64,000 nucleotides of DNA from NCBI RefSeq assembly GCF_001518015.1, contig NZ_LPUY01000049.1:1-64000 (forward strand). The letters are read 5' to 3'. The translations under genes were made by a program, and so were the position numbers. This document shows positions 34,717 through 44,490 of the stretch, one piece after another. This stretch comes from Tritonibacter horizontis. Lineage in GTDB: Bacteria > Pseudomonadota > Alphaproteobacteria > Rhodobacterales > Rhodobacteraceae. How positions within the stretch are numbered: position 1 is the stretch's first letter; each line of letters begins with the position of its first letter. The notes beneath the pieces were generated by a model. That model was not told the origin of the DNA. It searched no databases and saw only the letters and a list, made by a program, of their open reading frames with translations.

Positions 34717-34857
34717 TTCCACCCATCCTATTCCCCCATCCCCTGGCCTGCCCAATCCGGGAAAGATGTTTGACAGGACGGGTGTTTTAAGGCTTCTCCT
34801 GCCCCGCGATCCCCCGATTGATCGCCCCCCACTGATGACCCCGGAGCAGCCCTTCTC

Positions 34858-35832
34858 ATGACCTCTCGTAAACTCGTTGCCGTGGTGGTGACCTATAACC
34901 GCCTCGACAAGCTGCAGGTCACCCTGGCCCGGCTGCTGGCCAGCTCTGCCACGGAACTGGCGCAGGTGGTTGTGGTCGACAATGCCTCCACCGATGGCAC
35001 CGGCGATTGGCTGGCGACGCAGCAGGATCCGCGGATGACGGTGCTGTCCAGCAAGGTGAACTCCGGCGGCGCCGGTGGGTTCGCCTGGGGCATGCGCCAC
35101 GCGATGGAGCGGTTTGCCCCCGATTGGCTGGTGGTGATGGATGACGATGGCCGCCCGGAGCCCGGCGCGCTGGCGGCCTTCCATGCCCTGGCAGATGACA
35201 AATGGGACGCGATCGCCGCGGCGGTCTATTTCCCCTCGGGCGAGATCTGCGAGATGAACCGCCCCTCGCGCAACCCGTTCTGGCGCCTGCCGGAGTTCTG
35301 TCGCACCTTGCTGGGGGGCGGGCGCGGCGGGTTTCACCTTGATCCGGCCGAGTATCGGGGCGCCGGTACGGCGATTGATGTGACCTCTTTCGTGGGGTTC
35401 TTCATCTCGGCCCGCGCGATCCAGCGCATTGGCTATCCGGACCCCAGCCTGTTCATCTATGGCGATGACGGTATTTATACATTGCAGCTGACGGCGGCCG
35501 GCGGGCGCATCGGCTTTGAGCCGGGGGTGCGGTTTGAGCATGACCTGACCTCGTTCAGCGGCGCGGGCGAGGTGCAGCGCGGCCGTCTCGATCCGCTGTG
35601 GAAGGTCTATTACTACCACCGCAATCTGCTGATCCTCTATCGCCTGGCTGCGGGCCTGTGGTTCTGGCCGGTGCTGTTGGTGATCCTGCCGCGATGGCTG
35701 ATGAAGGCCCGCCACTACGGTCAGGACCGGCGCGCCTTTCTCCGTCTGCTCTGGCATGCGGTGGTCGATGGGCTGCGGGGGCGCACCCAGGTCGGCTTTG
35801 ACCAGGTCAAACACTGGTCCGGGAAGGGCTGA
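34858..35832 (+). CDS. glycosyltransferase family 2, GlfT1-like
   Basis: 324 residues with a GT-A fold. LVAVVVTYNRLDKLQ begins it, VVVDNASTDGT binds nucleotide, and NSGGAGGFAWGM is a motif shared with galactofuranosyltransferases. VVMDDDGRPEP holds the DxD metal site, and FIYGDDGIYTLQL follows. The C-terminal region has a hydrophobic stretch (LAAGLWFWPVLLVILPRW). It likely starts or extends a galactofuranose-containing chain, given glf and a GlfT2-like gene in the same locus. It is convergent with the KpsM-like permease gene, only 7 bases apart. Confidence 0.8.
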   Translation: MTSRKLVAVVVTYNRLDKLQVTLARLLASSATELAQVVVVDNASTDGTGDWLATQQDPRMTVLSSKVNSGGAGGFAWGMRHAMERFAPDWLVVMDDDGRPEPGALAAFHALADDKWDAIAAAVYFPSGEICEMNRPSRNPFWRLPEFCRTLLGGGRGGFHLDPAEYRGAGTAIDVTSFVGFFISARAIQRIGYPDPSLFIYGDDGIYTLQLTAAGGRIGFEPGVRFEHDLTSFSGAGEVQRGRLDPLWKVYYYHRNLLILYRLAAGLWFWPVLLVILPRWLMKARHYGQDRRAFLRLLWHAVVDGLRGRTQVGFDQVKHWSGKG

Positions 35833-35839
35833 GCCCGGT

Positions 35840-36676
35840 TCAGCGCTTGTTCAGCACATCCCGGTGATAGCGCCCCATCAGGATCAGCCCCAAGGTCAGC
35901 AAGATCAGGGAGACCATGATCACGTAAAGCGGGCTGACATAGGCTGCCGCATAGGTGGGGTAGATACCGGTGCGGAACAAGCCGGTGATATGGATCAGCG
36001 GATTGTACCACAGGATGTCCTGGGCCAACCTCGGCAGGTCATCATAGATAAAGAGGACCCCGGAGGCCAGAAACAGGGGCCGGGTCAGGATGCTCCATGC
36101 CATATCCCAGATCGGAAACAACCCCATCAGGACGCAGTTCAGGGTCCCAACACCCAGCCCCAGCAGCATAGTCAGGGCGGTCGCCTCCAGAACCGGTCCG
36201 GCGGAAAATACGGCATGGGCATCCACCAGGCTCATGATGCCCCCGATCAGCAGGGCGCCGATCAGGATCTGGGTGATACTGTTCAGGATGAAACGGGCCG
36301 CCACCGCATCGACCCAGGTAACAGCGGGATATTTCAGCAGCCCGGAAGAATAGCGGATCGCGTGCGCCGTTGTGTTGGAAAGGATGTTGTACAGTCCAAA
36401 GGGCAGGTAGCCGCTGGCGTAGAACAGCAGAAAGCTGGTGCCGAGCGAAGGGCTGCGCATGACGAGGGAAAACCCGAGCGACAAGAACAGGATCGCGGCC
36501 ATGGGCTCCAGGATGGCCCAGATATAGCCGCCGGGGGTGCGCCCGTATCGCGCCGACATCTCGCGCAGGATCAGCGCGGCGATGGTGCGCAGGCTGGCAA
36601 AACTGCGGTTGGTGGTGCGCCCGGCGGCGGGGGCGAGAGCGGGGCGAATGGGGGGCTGTTCTGAAGAGGATGCCAT
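35840..36676 (-). CDS. kpsM: capsule polysaccharide ABC exporter permease (KpsM/Wzm-like)
   Basis: 278 residues with six predicted membrane spans. REMSARYGRTPGGYIWAILEPMAAI is the characteristic ABC-2 polysaccharide exporter motif after the N-terminal amphipathic helix. It pairs with the ATPase at 38241-38894 to export a finished glycan across the inner membrane. Transcribed divergently from the KpsE-like gene across 103 bases. Confidence 0.85.
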   Translation of the reverse strand: MASSSEQPPIRPALAPAAGRTTNRSFASLRTIAALILREMSARYGRTPGGYIWAILEPMAAILFLSLGFSLVMRSPSLGTSFLLFYASGYLPFGLYNILSNTTAHAIRYSSGLLKYPAVTWVDAVAARFILNSITQILIGALLIGGIMSLVDAHAVFSAGPVLEATALTMLLGLGVGTLNCVLMGLFPIWDMAWSILTRPLFLASGVLFIYDDLPRLAQDILWYNPLIHITGLFRTGIYPTYAAAYVSPLYVIMVSLILLTLGLILMGRYHRDVLNKR

Positions 36677-36779
36677 CTATTGTCCGGCTGCTTTTGGGTT
36701 GTGAATGGACGCGAAGGCGCTGATACACTATCGACGACTATATTGACAAAGAAAACGGCCAAGGGCCGGGCAGGCGAAT

Positions 36780-38222
36780 ATGAAACAGGACCGTGGCCTC
36801 AAGCGTCGTTCTACAGGAACCCCTTCGAACAGGGCCTCTCGGAGCAGGGGCGGTGACCTGGAAACGTCCGCAGCGCAGGCTGAGTCCTCTGTTGGCACCC
36901 CCGTCGACTCCAGTGGCGCCCCGGGCATCGGCAAAGGCCGAGGCAAGGGTGGCCCCAAGGGGGGCAGTGGCGCCAAGACGAGCAAAAGCAGCAAGAAACT
37001 CGGCAGGCTGCGTCGCAAAAAGAAGGCGGCCGAGGTCATGGCCCGCCAGTTGCAGCAGCAGCTGGAGGATCAGCCCAATTTTCCGGTGGCGCGCCCAGCC
37101 AGCATGCAACGCCGCCATTGGGGGATCGTGGCCAGCTTCTTCCTGCTGGTGCTGGCGCCGCTGCTGGCGGTGGTCTTCTACCTGTGGACCATTGCCGAGG
37201 ATCAATATGTCTCCACCGCCGGCTTTATCGTGCGCAGCCAGGAAACCTCGGCCAGCGCCGATGCGCTGAGCGGCCTCGGGGGGCTGCTGGCGGGGGGATC
37301 GACCGCGTCGGACAGCGATGTGCTCTATGCCTTCATCCAGAGCCAGGAAATGGTCGAGGCGGTGGAAAACCGGGTCGGCCTGCGCCAGCATTTTTCAGCT
37401 CATTGGCCGCAGGACTGGGCCTTTGCGCTCTGGCCAGAGGCAACCCTGGAGGAGCTGACCGGCTATTGGCAGCGCATCCTGGGGATCGCCTATGAAAGCG
37501 ATTCCGGCCTGATCGAGGTCAAGGCCTCGGCCTATGATCCGCAGACGGCCCAGGCGATCACCACCGCCGTCGTGGCGACCAGCCAGGACCGGATCAACGC
37601 GCTCAACGAACAGGCGCGTGAGGATGCCATGCGCTATGCCCGCGCCGATCTGGACGAGGCGCTGGAGCAGCTGAAGGCGGCGCGGGAGGCGATGACCCAG
37701 TTCCGCACCCGCACCCGCATTGTCGACCCGGCCGCCGATATCCAGGGCCGCATGGGGGTGATGAACAACCTGCAGCAGCAGCTGGCGACCGCGCTGATCG
37801 ATTTCGACCTGCTGCGCGGCGCATTGAGCCCGGATGACCCGCGGCTGAAAACCGCGGAACGGACCATCAAGGTGATCCGCGAGCGGATCGACATCGAACG
37901 CCAGACCTTTGCCTCCGCCGACAATACCGAAACCGGCGCCATCGGCGAGGATTACCCCTCGCTGATTGCCGAGTTCGAACGTCTGACGGTGGATCAGAAC
38001 TATGCGGAAGAAAGCTATCGTGCGGCGCTCGGGGCGCTGGAAGTGGCCCGGGACGAGGCCACACGGCAGAGCCGCTATCTTGCCACCTATATCAAGCCGA
38101 CCCTGGCAGAGAGTTCAAAGTATCCCAACCGATTGATCATTGCGGGGCTGGCAGGGCTGCTGCTGCTGATGGTCTGGTCGATCATCGTCCTGATCTATTA
38201 TTCGATCCGGGACCGCAGTTGA
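36780..38222 (+). CDS. kpsE: capsule export inner-membrane protein (KpsE/CtrB-like, PCP-3)
   Basis: 480 residues. An unusual basic, Gly/Ser/Lys-rich N-terminal extension (residues 1-110, GKGRGKGGPKGGSGAK) precedes TM1 (about 114-136). A periplasmic domain (EDQYVSTAGFIVRSQE) and coiled coil follow, and a second TM is near 455-475 (LIIAGLAGLLLLMVWSIIVLIYY). It links the KpsMT exporter to a periplasmic/outer-membrane channel. The ABC gene follows 18 bases later. No dedicated KpsD-type channel protein is visible in this half of the window. Confidence 0.85.
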   Translation: MKQDRGLKRRSTGTPSNRASRSRGGDLETSAAQAESSVGTPVDSSGAPGIGKGRGKGGPKGGSGAKTSKSSKKLGRLRRKKKAAEVMARQLQQQLEDQPNFPVARPASMQRRHWGIVASFFLLVLAPLLAVVFYLWTIAEDQYVSTAGFIVRSQETSASADALSGLGGLLAGGSTASDSDVLYAFIQSQEMVEAVENRVGLRQHFSAHWPQDWAFALWPEATLEELTGYWQRILGIAYESDSGLIEVKASAYDPQTAQAITTAVVATSQDRINALNEQAREDAMRYARADLDEALEQLKAAREAMTQFRTRTRIVDPAADIQGRMGVMNNLQQQLATALIDFDLLRGALSPDDPRLKTAERTIKVIRERIDIERQTFASADNTETGAIGEDYPSLIAEFERLTVDQNYAEESYRAALGALEVARDEATRQSRYLATYIKPTLAESSKYPNRLIIAGLAGLLLLMVWSIIVLIYYSIRDRS

Positions 38223-38240
38223 GAACGCAAAGAGACGGCG

Positions 38241-38894
38241 ATGATCCGGTTTGAGAATCTGACCAAAAGCTTTTGGGTCAATGGCAAGCGCAAGATTGTC
38301 ATCGACAACCTCAATCTGACCCTGCCCACCGGGCGGTCGCTGGCGCTTCTGGGGCGCAACGGGGCGGGCAAATCCACCCTGCTGGAGATCGTCGCCGGGA
38401 TCCAGCGGCCCGACCACGGGCGGGTGGTCACCGATGGCACGATGTCCTGGCCGGTGGGGCTGGGGTCTTCGTTCCACCGGGATCTGTCGGGGGTGGAAAA
38501 CGTCCGCTTCATCGCCCGGGTCTATGGCGTCGATACCGATGACCTGGTGGCCTTCGTGCAGGATTTTGCCGAACTGGGGCCGTCGTTCTACATGCCCATG
38601 CGCACCTATTCCAGCGGCATGAGATCGCGGCTGACCTTTGGCGCCTCGATGGGGATCAAGTTCGACACCTATCTCGTGGATGAGGTGACGGCGGTGGGGG
38701 ATAAATCCTTCAAGGACAAAAGCCGCGCGCTGTTTGCCGACCGGATGAAGACCTCCAGCGCGATCATGGTCAATCACAACATGAACCAGATCCGGGAGTT
38801 CTGCGATGCCGGCGTGGTGCTGGAAAAAGGCCGCGCGCAGTATTTCGACGATCTCGAAGCGGCGATCACCCTGCACCAGACGATGCTGAGCTGA
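38241..38894 (+). CDS. kpsT: capsule polysaccharide ABC exporter ATPase (KpsT/Wzt-like)
   Basis: 217 residues, the usual KpsT length with no C-terminal carbohydrate-binding extension. Walker A is GRNGAGKST (38-46), the signature region is TYSSGMRSRLTFG, and Walker B is YLVDEVTAVGD. The H-loop is VNHNM. It energises the KpsM-like permease encoded on the other strand at 35.8-36.7 kb and is probably co-transcribed with the KpsE-like gene. Confidence 0.9.
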   Translation: MIRFENLTKSFWVNGKRKIVIDNLNLTLPTGRSLALLGRNGAGKSTLLEIVAGIQRPDHGRVVTDGTMSWPVGLGSSFHRDLSGVENVRFIARVYGVDTDDLVAFVQDFAELGPSFYMPMRTYSSGMRSRLTFGASMGIKFDTYLVDEVTAVGDKSFKDKSRALFADRMKTSSAIMVNHNMNQIREFCDAGVVLEKGRAQYFDDLEAAITLHQTMLS

Positions 38895-38937
38895 CCACAG
38901 GCCGGCCGCTCAGCATCGGTCTCAGGCGGGCAGGGGG

Positions 38938-40710
38938 TCAGGCCTTGCCCAGGGTTTTCTGCCAGAAGCCTTTGGAGGTGCGGGTCTTGTACCCGTCGCG
39001 ATATTTGCCCTTGATGGCGTTAAAATCGCGGCGGAAGGCCCAGGTCAGCTTGGCCATCTGCCAGATCAGGGCAAAGAAGCGGCGGCGCGAGCGGGTGACC
39101 GTATAGGCCTTGTCGCGGCTGGTGCTGAGATAGGTCACCTTGGCCGCGCCAAAGGCCTGGATCACCAGGGCACGGGTGTTGATGTCCACCACCAGCTCGG
39201 ACTCGCCGCCATAGGGCAGCAGGTGGCCATTGAGGGTGAGCATGCCCCAGCGATGGCGTTTGTGATGCGGCCAGGTGGCCACGCCGCGCCGGGTTTCAGA
39301 CAGCTCGGACTCCTCGACCGGATACCAGGCTTCATCCGCTGACATCTCTTTGATCCTGGCGCGTCGGGCGCTCATGTCGATGTTGTCTTCAAAGAACTGC
39401 GGCCCCTGCATCACGTCTTCCCAGGCCATCAGCTGCACTGCGGCGGTGGAGTAATGCAGCCGCAGCAGCGAGCGCAGGGTGAAATAGATCGCCACACGGG
39501 CGGTGCCAAGGGCGCTGCGCTCGATCTCGGGCACGGTCAGATGCTGCACCAGATGGTTGCGCAGGTCGAGATAGAGCGTCTGGGCGCTTTCTTTTTCGGT
39601 GAAGTCATCCTGGAAGGAGACCACCCCATTCAGCGTGTGGATGTGAAAATCATTGGCCAGCGAGAAGTTGATGTCATCGCCGCGCACAAAGAAGGGAAAC
39701 GGATGGCGGCGGACCTGTTCGATCGGGAAGGCAAAGAACCACCAGCCGCCATATAGGGTTGATTTGCGGCTGCGCGCGCCCTCATGGGTCATCCAGATCA
39801 CCGCGCCGGGGTCGCGCAGGTCGACCCCGTTGAACAGCGGGTGACAGGAGCCATCGAACCAGGCGCCGTTTTCCCACATCCGCCATTTATGGGTATTGGT
39901 GATCATTGCCCCCGACAGCGCCGTCTTGGGGTCGCGGGCCAGGGCCAGGAACATATAGGCGCGGGCGATATTTTCCATGTGGAAAGAGGCATCGTCATCC
40001 ATGAACAGGCAATGGCTCGACCCGGCCTCCTCGGCCTCCAGCAGACCGCGGGCAAAGCCGCCCGCGCCCCCGAGGTTGGGGTTGTCAAAGGCGGTGACAT
40101 GGCCTTTGGTCTCGATCTCGGCGCTCTGACCGTTGTCGACCACCTGCACCCGGATCTTGTTGCCATAGGCAAATGTGGTCAGGAAGGCCTGCAGCCGCTC
40201 GATGGTGCGGCGCACTTCTTCTTCGCGTTTGAAGGTGGTGATGGAGATTGTCAGCTCCGGCAGCGCCTCGGGCAGGCTGCGGGTGGCGAAACGCCCGCCG
40301 GTGATTTCGACCGCGTCATCCAGCGCCAGCAGGGTCAGATGCAGGGTGCCATCGGCATTCGCCTCTGGCAGGTGGCTGAGGTCGATCACAAACGGGGTGC
40401 CCGCCGACAGGGTGATCACATCGCTGTGGATCACGTTCCAGGACCGTCCCTCCTGGGCGTGAAAGACACGCAACCCCAGTTTCCCCTGGCCCGAGATTTC
40501 TGCAAACAGCCCGTCGAGCTGACATTGCCGCCCCCAGGTGCCCAGATCGAAGAGGTTGAAATACGTGTCGAAGTTCAGCTCGCCGCCGCGGGCCAGATGA
40601 TAGCTCTGGCTGGTCTGATCGTAGGCGGCAGGACCAAACAGGCGGCCATAAAGCGCCTGTTCGGTGCAGATCTCGGGATCCGGGGTGAGGAAGGACTGAA
40701 GGGTGATCAT
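38938..40710 (-). CDS. GlfT2-like galactofuranosyltransferase
   Basis: 590 residues. The N-terminal beta-rich domain (about 1-145) precedes a GT-A domain: LTISITTFKREEEVRRTI, NLGGAGGFARGLLEAE, and LFMDDDASFH with the DDD metal motif. YGGWWFFAFP and FVRGDDINFSLAN follow, then a helical C-terminal domain. This order and size match mycobacterial-type GlfT2 (about 637 residues), which polymerises galactofuranose. The UDP-galactopyranose mutase at 47.2 kb would supply the donor. Donor specificity is inferred. Confidence 0.8.
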   Translation of the reverse strand: MITLQSFLTPDPEICTEQALYGRLFGPAAYDQTSQSYHLARGGELNFDTYFNLFDLGTWGRQCQLDGLFAEISGQGKLGLRVFHAQEGRSWNVIHSDVITLSAGTPFVIDLSHLPEANADGTLHLTLLALDDAVEITGGRFATRSLPEALPELTISITTFKREEEVRRTIERLQAFLTTFAYGNKIRVQVVDNGQSAEIETKGHVTAFDNPNLGGAGGFARGLLEAEEAGSSHCLFMDDDASFHMENIARAYMFLALARDPKTALSGAMITNTHKWRMWENGAWFDGSCHPLFNGVDLRDPGAVIWMTHEGARSRKSTLYGGWWFFAFPIEQVRRHPFPFFVRGDDINFSLANDFHIHTLNGVVSFQDDFTEKESAQTLYLDLRNHLVQHLTVPEIERSALGTARVAIYFTLRSLLRLHYSTAAVQLMAWEDVMQGPQFFEDNIDMSARRARIKEMSADEAWYPVEESELSETRRGVATWPHHKRHRWGMLTLNGHLLPYGGESELVVDINTRALVIQAFGAAKVTYLSTSRDKAYTVTRSRRRFFALIWQMAKLTWAFRRDFNAIKGKYRDGYKTRTSKGFWQKTLGKA

Positions 40711-40750
40711 GGACGGTGGATCCTCGAATTCGGGTGGGGGGCAGGCCGGT

Positions 40751-41869
40751 TCAGAAGCTCTTCTTCAGGCCGCGGATATAGGTTGTCAGCTCGTCGCGCA
40801 GGGCGGCTTTCATCCCGTCCCGGGGCAGGCTGTCCGGGTCCAGCGCATCCAGAAGTTGGCGTGACGCCTCCTGGGCCGGGACCGGTCTGGCTTCGGTCAT
40901 CTGATCGAGATCCGGGAAAAAGGCCGCCCGTTTGGTCAGTTTGCGCAGGTAGTCCTCGCTGGGCTGGAAATCCTGACGCATCTGGGCGCGCTGTGGCGCC
41001 CCGAACAGTTCGACCTCGCCATTGGCCACCGGCGACAGGGCCTTGCCCCTGGCCTGCAGAAACCGCGACAGCTGATGCCGGGCGGGGCCGGGCAGGTCGG
41101 TGATGGCGCGTTCCATCAGGGCAAAGGCCGCAAGCGGCAGGCTGGCATTGGCCCGCCCCGGTGCGGTCATGCCGTCGGGCAGGGTGAGACCGGTTTCGGC
41201 CACGAAATCCTCGGCCGAGCCGCCGACCGTCAGAATATCGGCATAGTTGCGGATCGACAGGCGGGCCTTGGGCACCCGTTTGACCCACTCTTCGACCACC
41301 ATGCGGTAGTTGAAATGGATCGTGTCGTAATATTGCTGGGCGCCATCGCCATCGAGAGACCGGGCCAGCTCGCCCACCTTCAGGCGTTGCCCATGCCAGG
41401 AGGTGAGGTAATCATCCGGACGGCGCAGGGCGCAGTAGACCTGAAACTCCGCGTCCTTGAAGGTTGCGCACAGCCGGTCGATCTGCTCGGCCGCCACCTG
41501 ACCAAAGTTGGAAAAAGCCTCGGAACACAGGATCACCGTATGGGGCGCAAGCGTGTCCACCTGTTGGCGCAGGCTGCGCAGCATCTGCGGCGTGCCGGGC
41601 AGGCCGGAGAACTGTTTCGGCATCTTGCGCTTGGCGGCATCGGCGATCATCCGGTAGGCCAGCGCCGAATGAGGCTCACGCACGACCACATGTTTGGAGG
41701 CGTCATTGCCGTGGCCCAGGGTCTCGGCCAGATTGGCGGCAAAGCCCTGCCCCTCGACCGCCGGGTAAAGAATGCCCGCTTTCGCCAGGGGCAACCAGTT
41801 CTGCGCCAGATAGGCCTGCAGGGCCGTGGAGCCGACCTTATGGTGGCCGATATAGAGTATGACTTTCAT
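40751..41869 (-). CDS. sulfotransferase-like P-loop protein (array member 1)
   Basis: 372 residues from the ATG at 41869. The N-terminus VILYIGHHKVGSTALQAYL matches the strand-loop-helix that binds the 5'-phosphosulfate of PAPS. A second conserved patch, FQVYCALRRPDDYLTSWHG, with Arg and Ser, corresponds to the 3'-phosphate-binding motif. It is closest to member 2 (YIGHHKVGSTSLQ). The last of five consecutive homologous genes on this strand. Acceptor unknown; sulfation of the capsule-type glycan is the likely role. Confidence 0.7.
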   Translation of the reverse strand: MKVILYIGHHKVGSTALQAYLAQNWLPLAKAGILYPAVEGQGFAANLAETLGHGNDASKHVVVREPHSALAYRMIADAAKRKMPKQFSGLPGTPQMLRSLRQQVDTLAPHTVILCSEAFSNFGQVAAEQIDRLCATFKDAEFQVYCALRRPDDYLTSWHGQRLKVGELARSLDGDGAQQYYDTIHFNYRMVVEEWVKRVPKARLSIRNYADILTVGGSAEDFVAETGLTLPDGMTAPGRANASLPLAAFALMERAITDLPGPARHQLSRFLQARGKALSPVANGEVELFGAPQRAQMRQDFQPSEDYLRKLTKRAAFFPDLDQMTEARPVPAQEASRQLLDALDPDSLPRDGMKAALRDELTTYIRGLKKSF

Positions 41870-41921
41870 GGGATGTCCTGGTGGCGACAAAAAGAGCGGG
41901 CGAGAGGCTGATAGGCGGAGA

Positions 41922-43052
41922 TCATCTCCATGACAAGGCGCGGCGCCAGAGCGGCTGGGGGGCAGGAGCGGGGCCAAAACTGCGCAGAAACGCCCGCAAG
42001 GCCGCTGATTGGGGCGGGGTGGCGTGCAGCGTGGTCAGGCTCTGTTGCAGCGCCTCGGCCTCCGGCAGGGGGTGGGGCTGTCGCATTGTGTCCAGATCAG
42101 GGAAGAATGCGTCGTCTTTGGTGAATTGTGACAGGTATTGGTGAACCGGTGCAAAGGCCTCTGTCAGCTCCTGGCGCAGCTCTGTGCCAAACAGTTCGAC
42201 CTCTTGATTGGGCCGCAGCGTCTGGGCCGCCGCCAGGAGATACTTGCGCAGCTCCAGCTGATCGGGCCGGGCCAGCTCCTGATTGCCGCGGCGCATGATC
42301 TCATAGGCGGCATAGGGCAGGCTGGGATTGGTGCGGTCGGGCTGTTGCAGCCCCGACGGCAGGGCAAGACCGACGCACTGGGTGAAATCCTCGACCGAGC
42401 CGCCGCTCGTCAGCACATCGGCATAATTGCGCACATGGATACGGGCCTCGGGAAACCGGGCGATCCAGGGGGCCAGCATTGCCGCGTAATCGAAGTGGAT
42501 GCCATTGCGATAGGCCAGCGCGCCGCCGTCGTTCAGCGCCTTGACCTTGTGGCCGAATTTCAGCCGCTGCCCGTGCCAGGAGGCGAGGTATTGATCGGGG
42601 CGGCGCAGGGCGCAGTAGATCTCGAACTCCGCCTTTGGGAACAGCCCCTTGAGGCGGTCGATCAGCTTTGGCTCCTGGAGGCCGAAGTTCGCCATCACCT
42701 CCGAGCAGATCACCACCGTCTGCGGCGCCATCCTGCTGACCTGCTGGCGCAGGGTTTTCAGCATCTGGGGCAGGGACGGCAGGTTGCGGTGATAGGGCGG
42801 CATCGATTTCTTGTTGGTCGATGTCAGCATTCGGAAGGCCAGCGCATTATGCGGTTCGCGCACATTGACCGGCGGCAGCCCGGTGCTGTCCTGCCCGGCC
42901 AGACCCCGCTGCAGATGATCGGAAAAGCCTTCGGCGTCGACACAAGGATAGAGAATACCGGCTTGCGCCAGCGCCAGCCAGTTCTGAGAGAAAAACGCCT
43001 GCAGGGAGGTGGAGCCGACCTTGTGGTGGCCAATATAGAGGAGGATCTTCAT
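41922..43052 (-). CDS. sulfotransferase-like P-loop protein (array member 2)
   Basis: 376 residues from the ATG at 43052, which overlaps the stop of member 3 (ATGA). ILLYIGHHKVGSTSLQAFF is the PAPS loop and FEIYCALRRPDQYLASWHG the second site. Nearly every block of member 1 is shared (NYADVLTSGGSVEDF versus NYADILTVGGSAEDF), so the two arose by recent duplication. It probably sulfates a sugar of the glycan. Confidence 0.7.
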   Translation of the reverse strand: MKILLYIGHHKVGSTSLQAFFSQNWLALAQAGILYPCVDAEGFSDHLQRGLAGQDSTGLPPVNVREPHNALAFRMLTSTNKKSMPPYHRNLPSLPQMLKTLRQQVSRMAPQTVVICSEVMANFGLQEPKLIDRLKGLFPKAEFEIYCALRRPDQYLASWHGQRLKFGHKVKALNDGGALAYRNGIHFDYAAMLAPWIARFPEARIHVRNYADVLTSGGSVEDFTQCVGLALPSGLQQPDRTNPSLPYAAYEIMRRGNQELARPDQLELRKYLLAAAQTLRPNQEVELFGTELRQELTEAFAPVHQYLSQFTKDDAFFPDLDTMRQPHPLPEAEALQQSLTTLHATPPQSAALRAFLRSFGPAPAPQPLWRRALSWR

Positions 43053-44266
43053 GACGGGGAAGTCTGTGAGGCCTTCTTGCGGAGGGATTTTCCGACCTTT
43101 GTGATTGCCCGTTTGACCTTCCCTTTTTTGGCGGTCTTCCGGGGCTTTTCGCTCACGCCTTCGACAACCTGAGCGCGGCGGTCTCGGAAAAAGGCGCCCC
43201 ATTGGGCCTCCTTGTTTCCCAACAGGGCACAGATGCTCTTGGCCTGTATCGAGAGCGCCCGCAGTTCCTGGTTCGAAAAATGCTGCGCGGGGTTGCAGGA
43301 TTGCGCCTTGGGCAGGGCCTGCTCCACGGCCTGATCCAGCGCCTGTTCAAAGCGGCCCTCTGCGCCAAAGAATTCAGCGTCGATCAGGCGGGCATCGTCC
43401 AGATAAGAGGTCCGGATGTCTGTGGCCAAGGATTTGTGAAGCTGCAGCTTTTCGGAGGTGGGGCGGGGATCGACCTGTGCGACATTGGCCGCCAGTTCCC
43501 AGCCGATGCCGAGGCGGGCGCCCTTCTCAAGGGATTGAAAATGCGATTGCATATATTTGACCATCATCAGGTCATGCAGATCGAGAGAGGTATTGTTTGC
43601 CGAGACAGGCTGGGTGCTCCAGTCCTCGCCGGCAAAGGCGGTGGCGGCAAAGTCATCAATCACCGATCGGTTGACCAGCAGATCGCGCACCATTGGCCGG
43701 ACGATGAAGCTGTCGCCGAACAAGTGCCGCCACTTTTGCAGTCGAGGCGCGTAGTGAAACCGGTTCGTGTCGAGTGTCTTTTTGTAATAGCCTTGCAGGT
43801 TGCCCTGAAACCAGCCGATTTTGACCTGCTCGGCAAAGGTGGAGAGGATCCGGCTCGGGTGCGGGCGCACATAGGCAATGATGCGCAGATCGTCGACCAG
43901 CGGTGCAAAGCGGGTCATGACCATCTTGTGGAAAGCGTTCTGATTGCACCCTTCGAAGGATTCGCCGGACAGAACGATATAGCGCGCATCCGAGGCTTCG
44001 ATCTGCTCTGCGATTTCTGTCAGGGACGGCATCCCGGGGCGCCCGCGCTGATCTTTTCCATGTTTGGAAAAATGGATCAGGTGTTTGCTCAGGTAGTTGT
44101 GATTAAGCCGCCCCGGATAGAGGATCTTTTGTCCGGCCAAAGTAATCAGCCCGTTGGACAGGGCGTTCTGGATCGAGGTGCTGCCGGTCTTGTGATCACC
44201 GATGTGAAAAATCAGCGTCTTACGCTGGGAGGCAGCGCCGCGCTTCTTGCCGGAGGAGGTGAACAT
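43049..44266 (-). CDS. sulfotransferase-like P-loop protein (array member 3)
   Basis: 405 residues from the ATG at 44266 (MFTSSGKKRG). A basic N-terminal segment precedes LIFHIGDHKTGSTSIQNAL. The second patch is LRIIAYVRPHPSRILSTFAEQVKIGWF. The C-terminus is basic (about the last 40 residues, Lys/Arg-rich), suggesting nucleic-acid or acidic-polymer contact, or membrane association. It is of the HIGDHKTGST subtype together with member 5. Translationally coupled to member 2. Confidence 0.7.
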   Translation of the reverse strand: MFTSSGKKRGAASQRKTLIFHIGDHKTGSTSIQNALSNGLITLAGQKILYPGRLNHNYLSKHLIHFSKHGKDQRGRPGMPSLTEIAEQIEASDARYIVLSGESFEGCNQNAFHKMVMTRFAPLVDDLRIIAYVRPHPSRILSTFAEQVKIGWFQGNLQGYYKKTLDTNRFHYAPRLQKWRHLFGDSFIVRPMVRDLLVNRSVIDDFAATAFAGEDWSTQPVSANNTSLDLHDLMMVKYMQSHFQSLEKGARLGIGWELAANVAQVDPRPTSEKLQLHKSLATDIRTSYLDDARLIDAEFFGAEGRFEQALDQAVEQALPKAQSCNPAQHFSNQELRALSIQAKSICALLGNKEAQWGAFFRDRRAQVVEGVSEKPRKTAKKGKVKRAITKVGKSLRKKASQTSPS

Positions 44267-44490
44267 CGTCGCGACGATCCCATGTCTTATGTCAATTCGC
44301 ACCTGATGTATGGGAAATGGCCAGTCTGGTGCAAGGGGTCCGTGGCTGATGGCAAAGTTTCCCGAAGGCAGTCGGGAAGTGCGTCGGGAAGGTCACATTA
44401 ATTCAACTTTTGGGAGGTGTCTGGCGGGCTGGCGTACACCTCTCGGGTTTGTTCTTGCCGGGAGGGGACGCGCGGGAGGCGCTCATCCGC

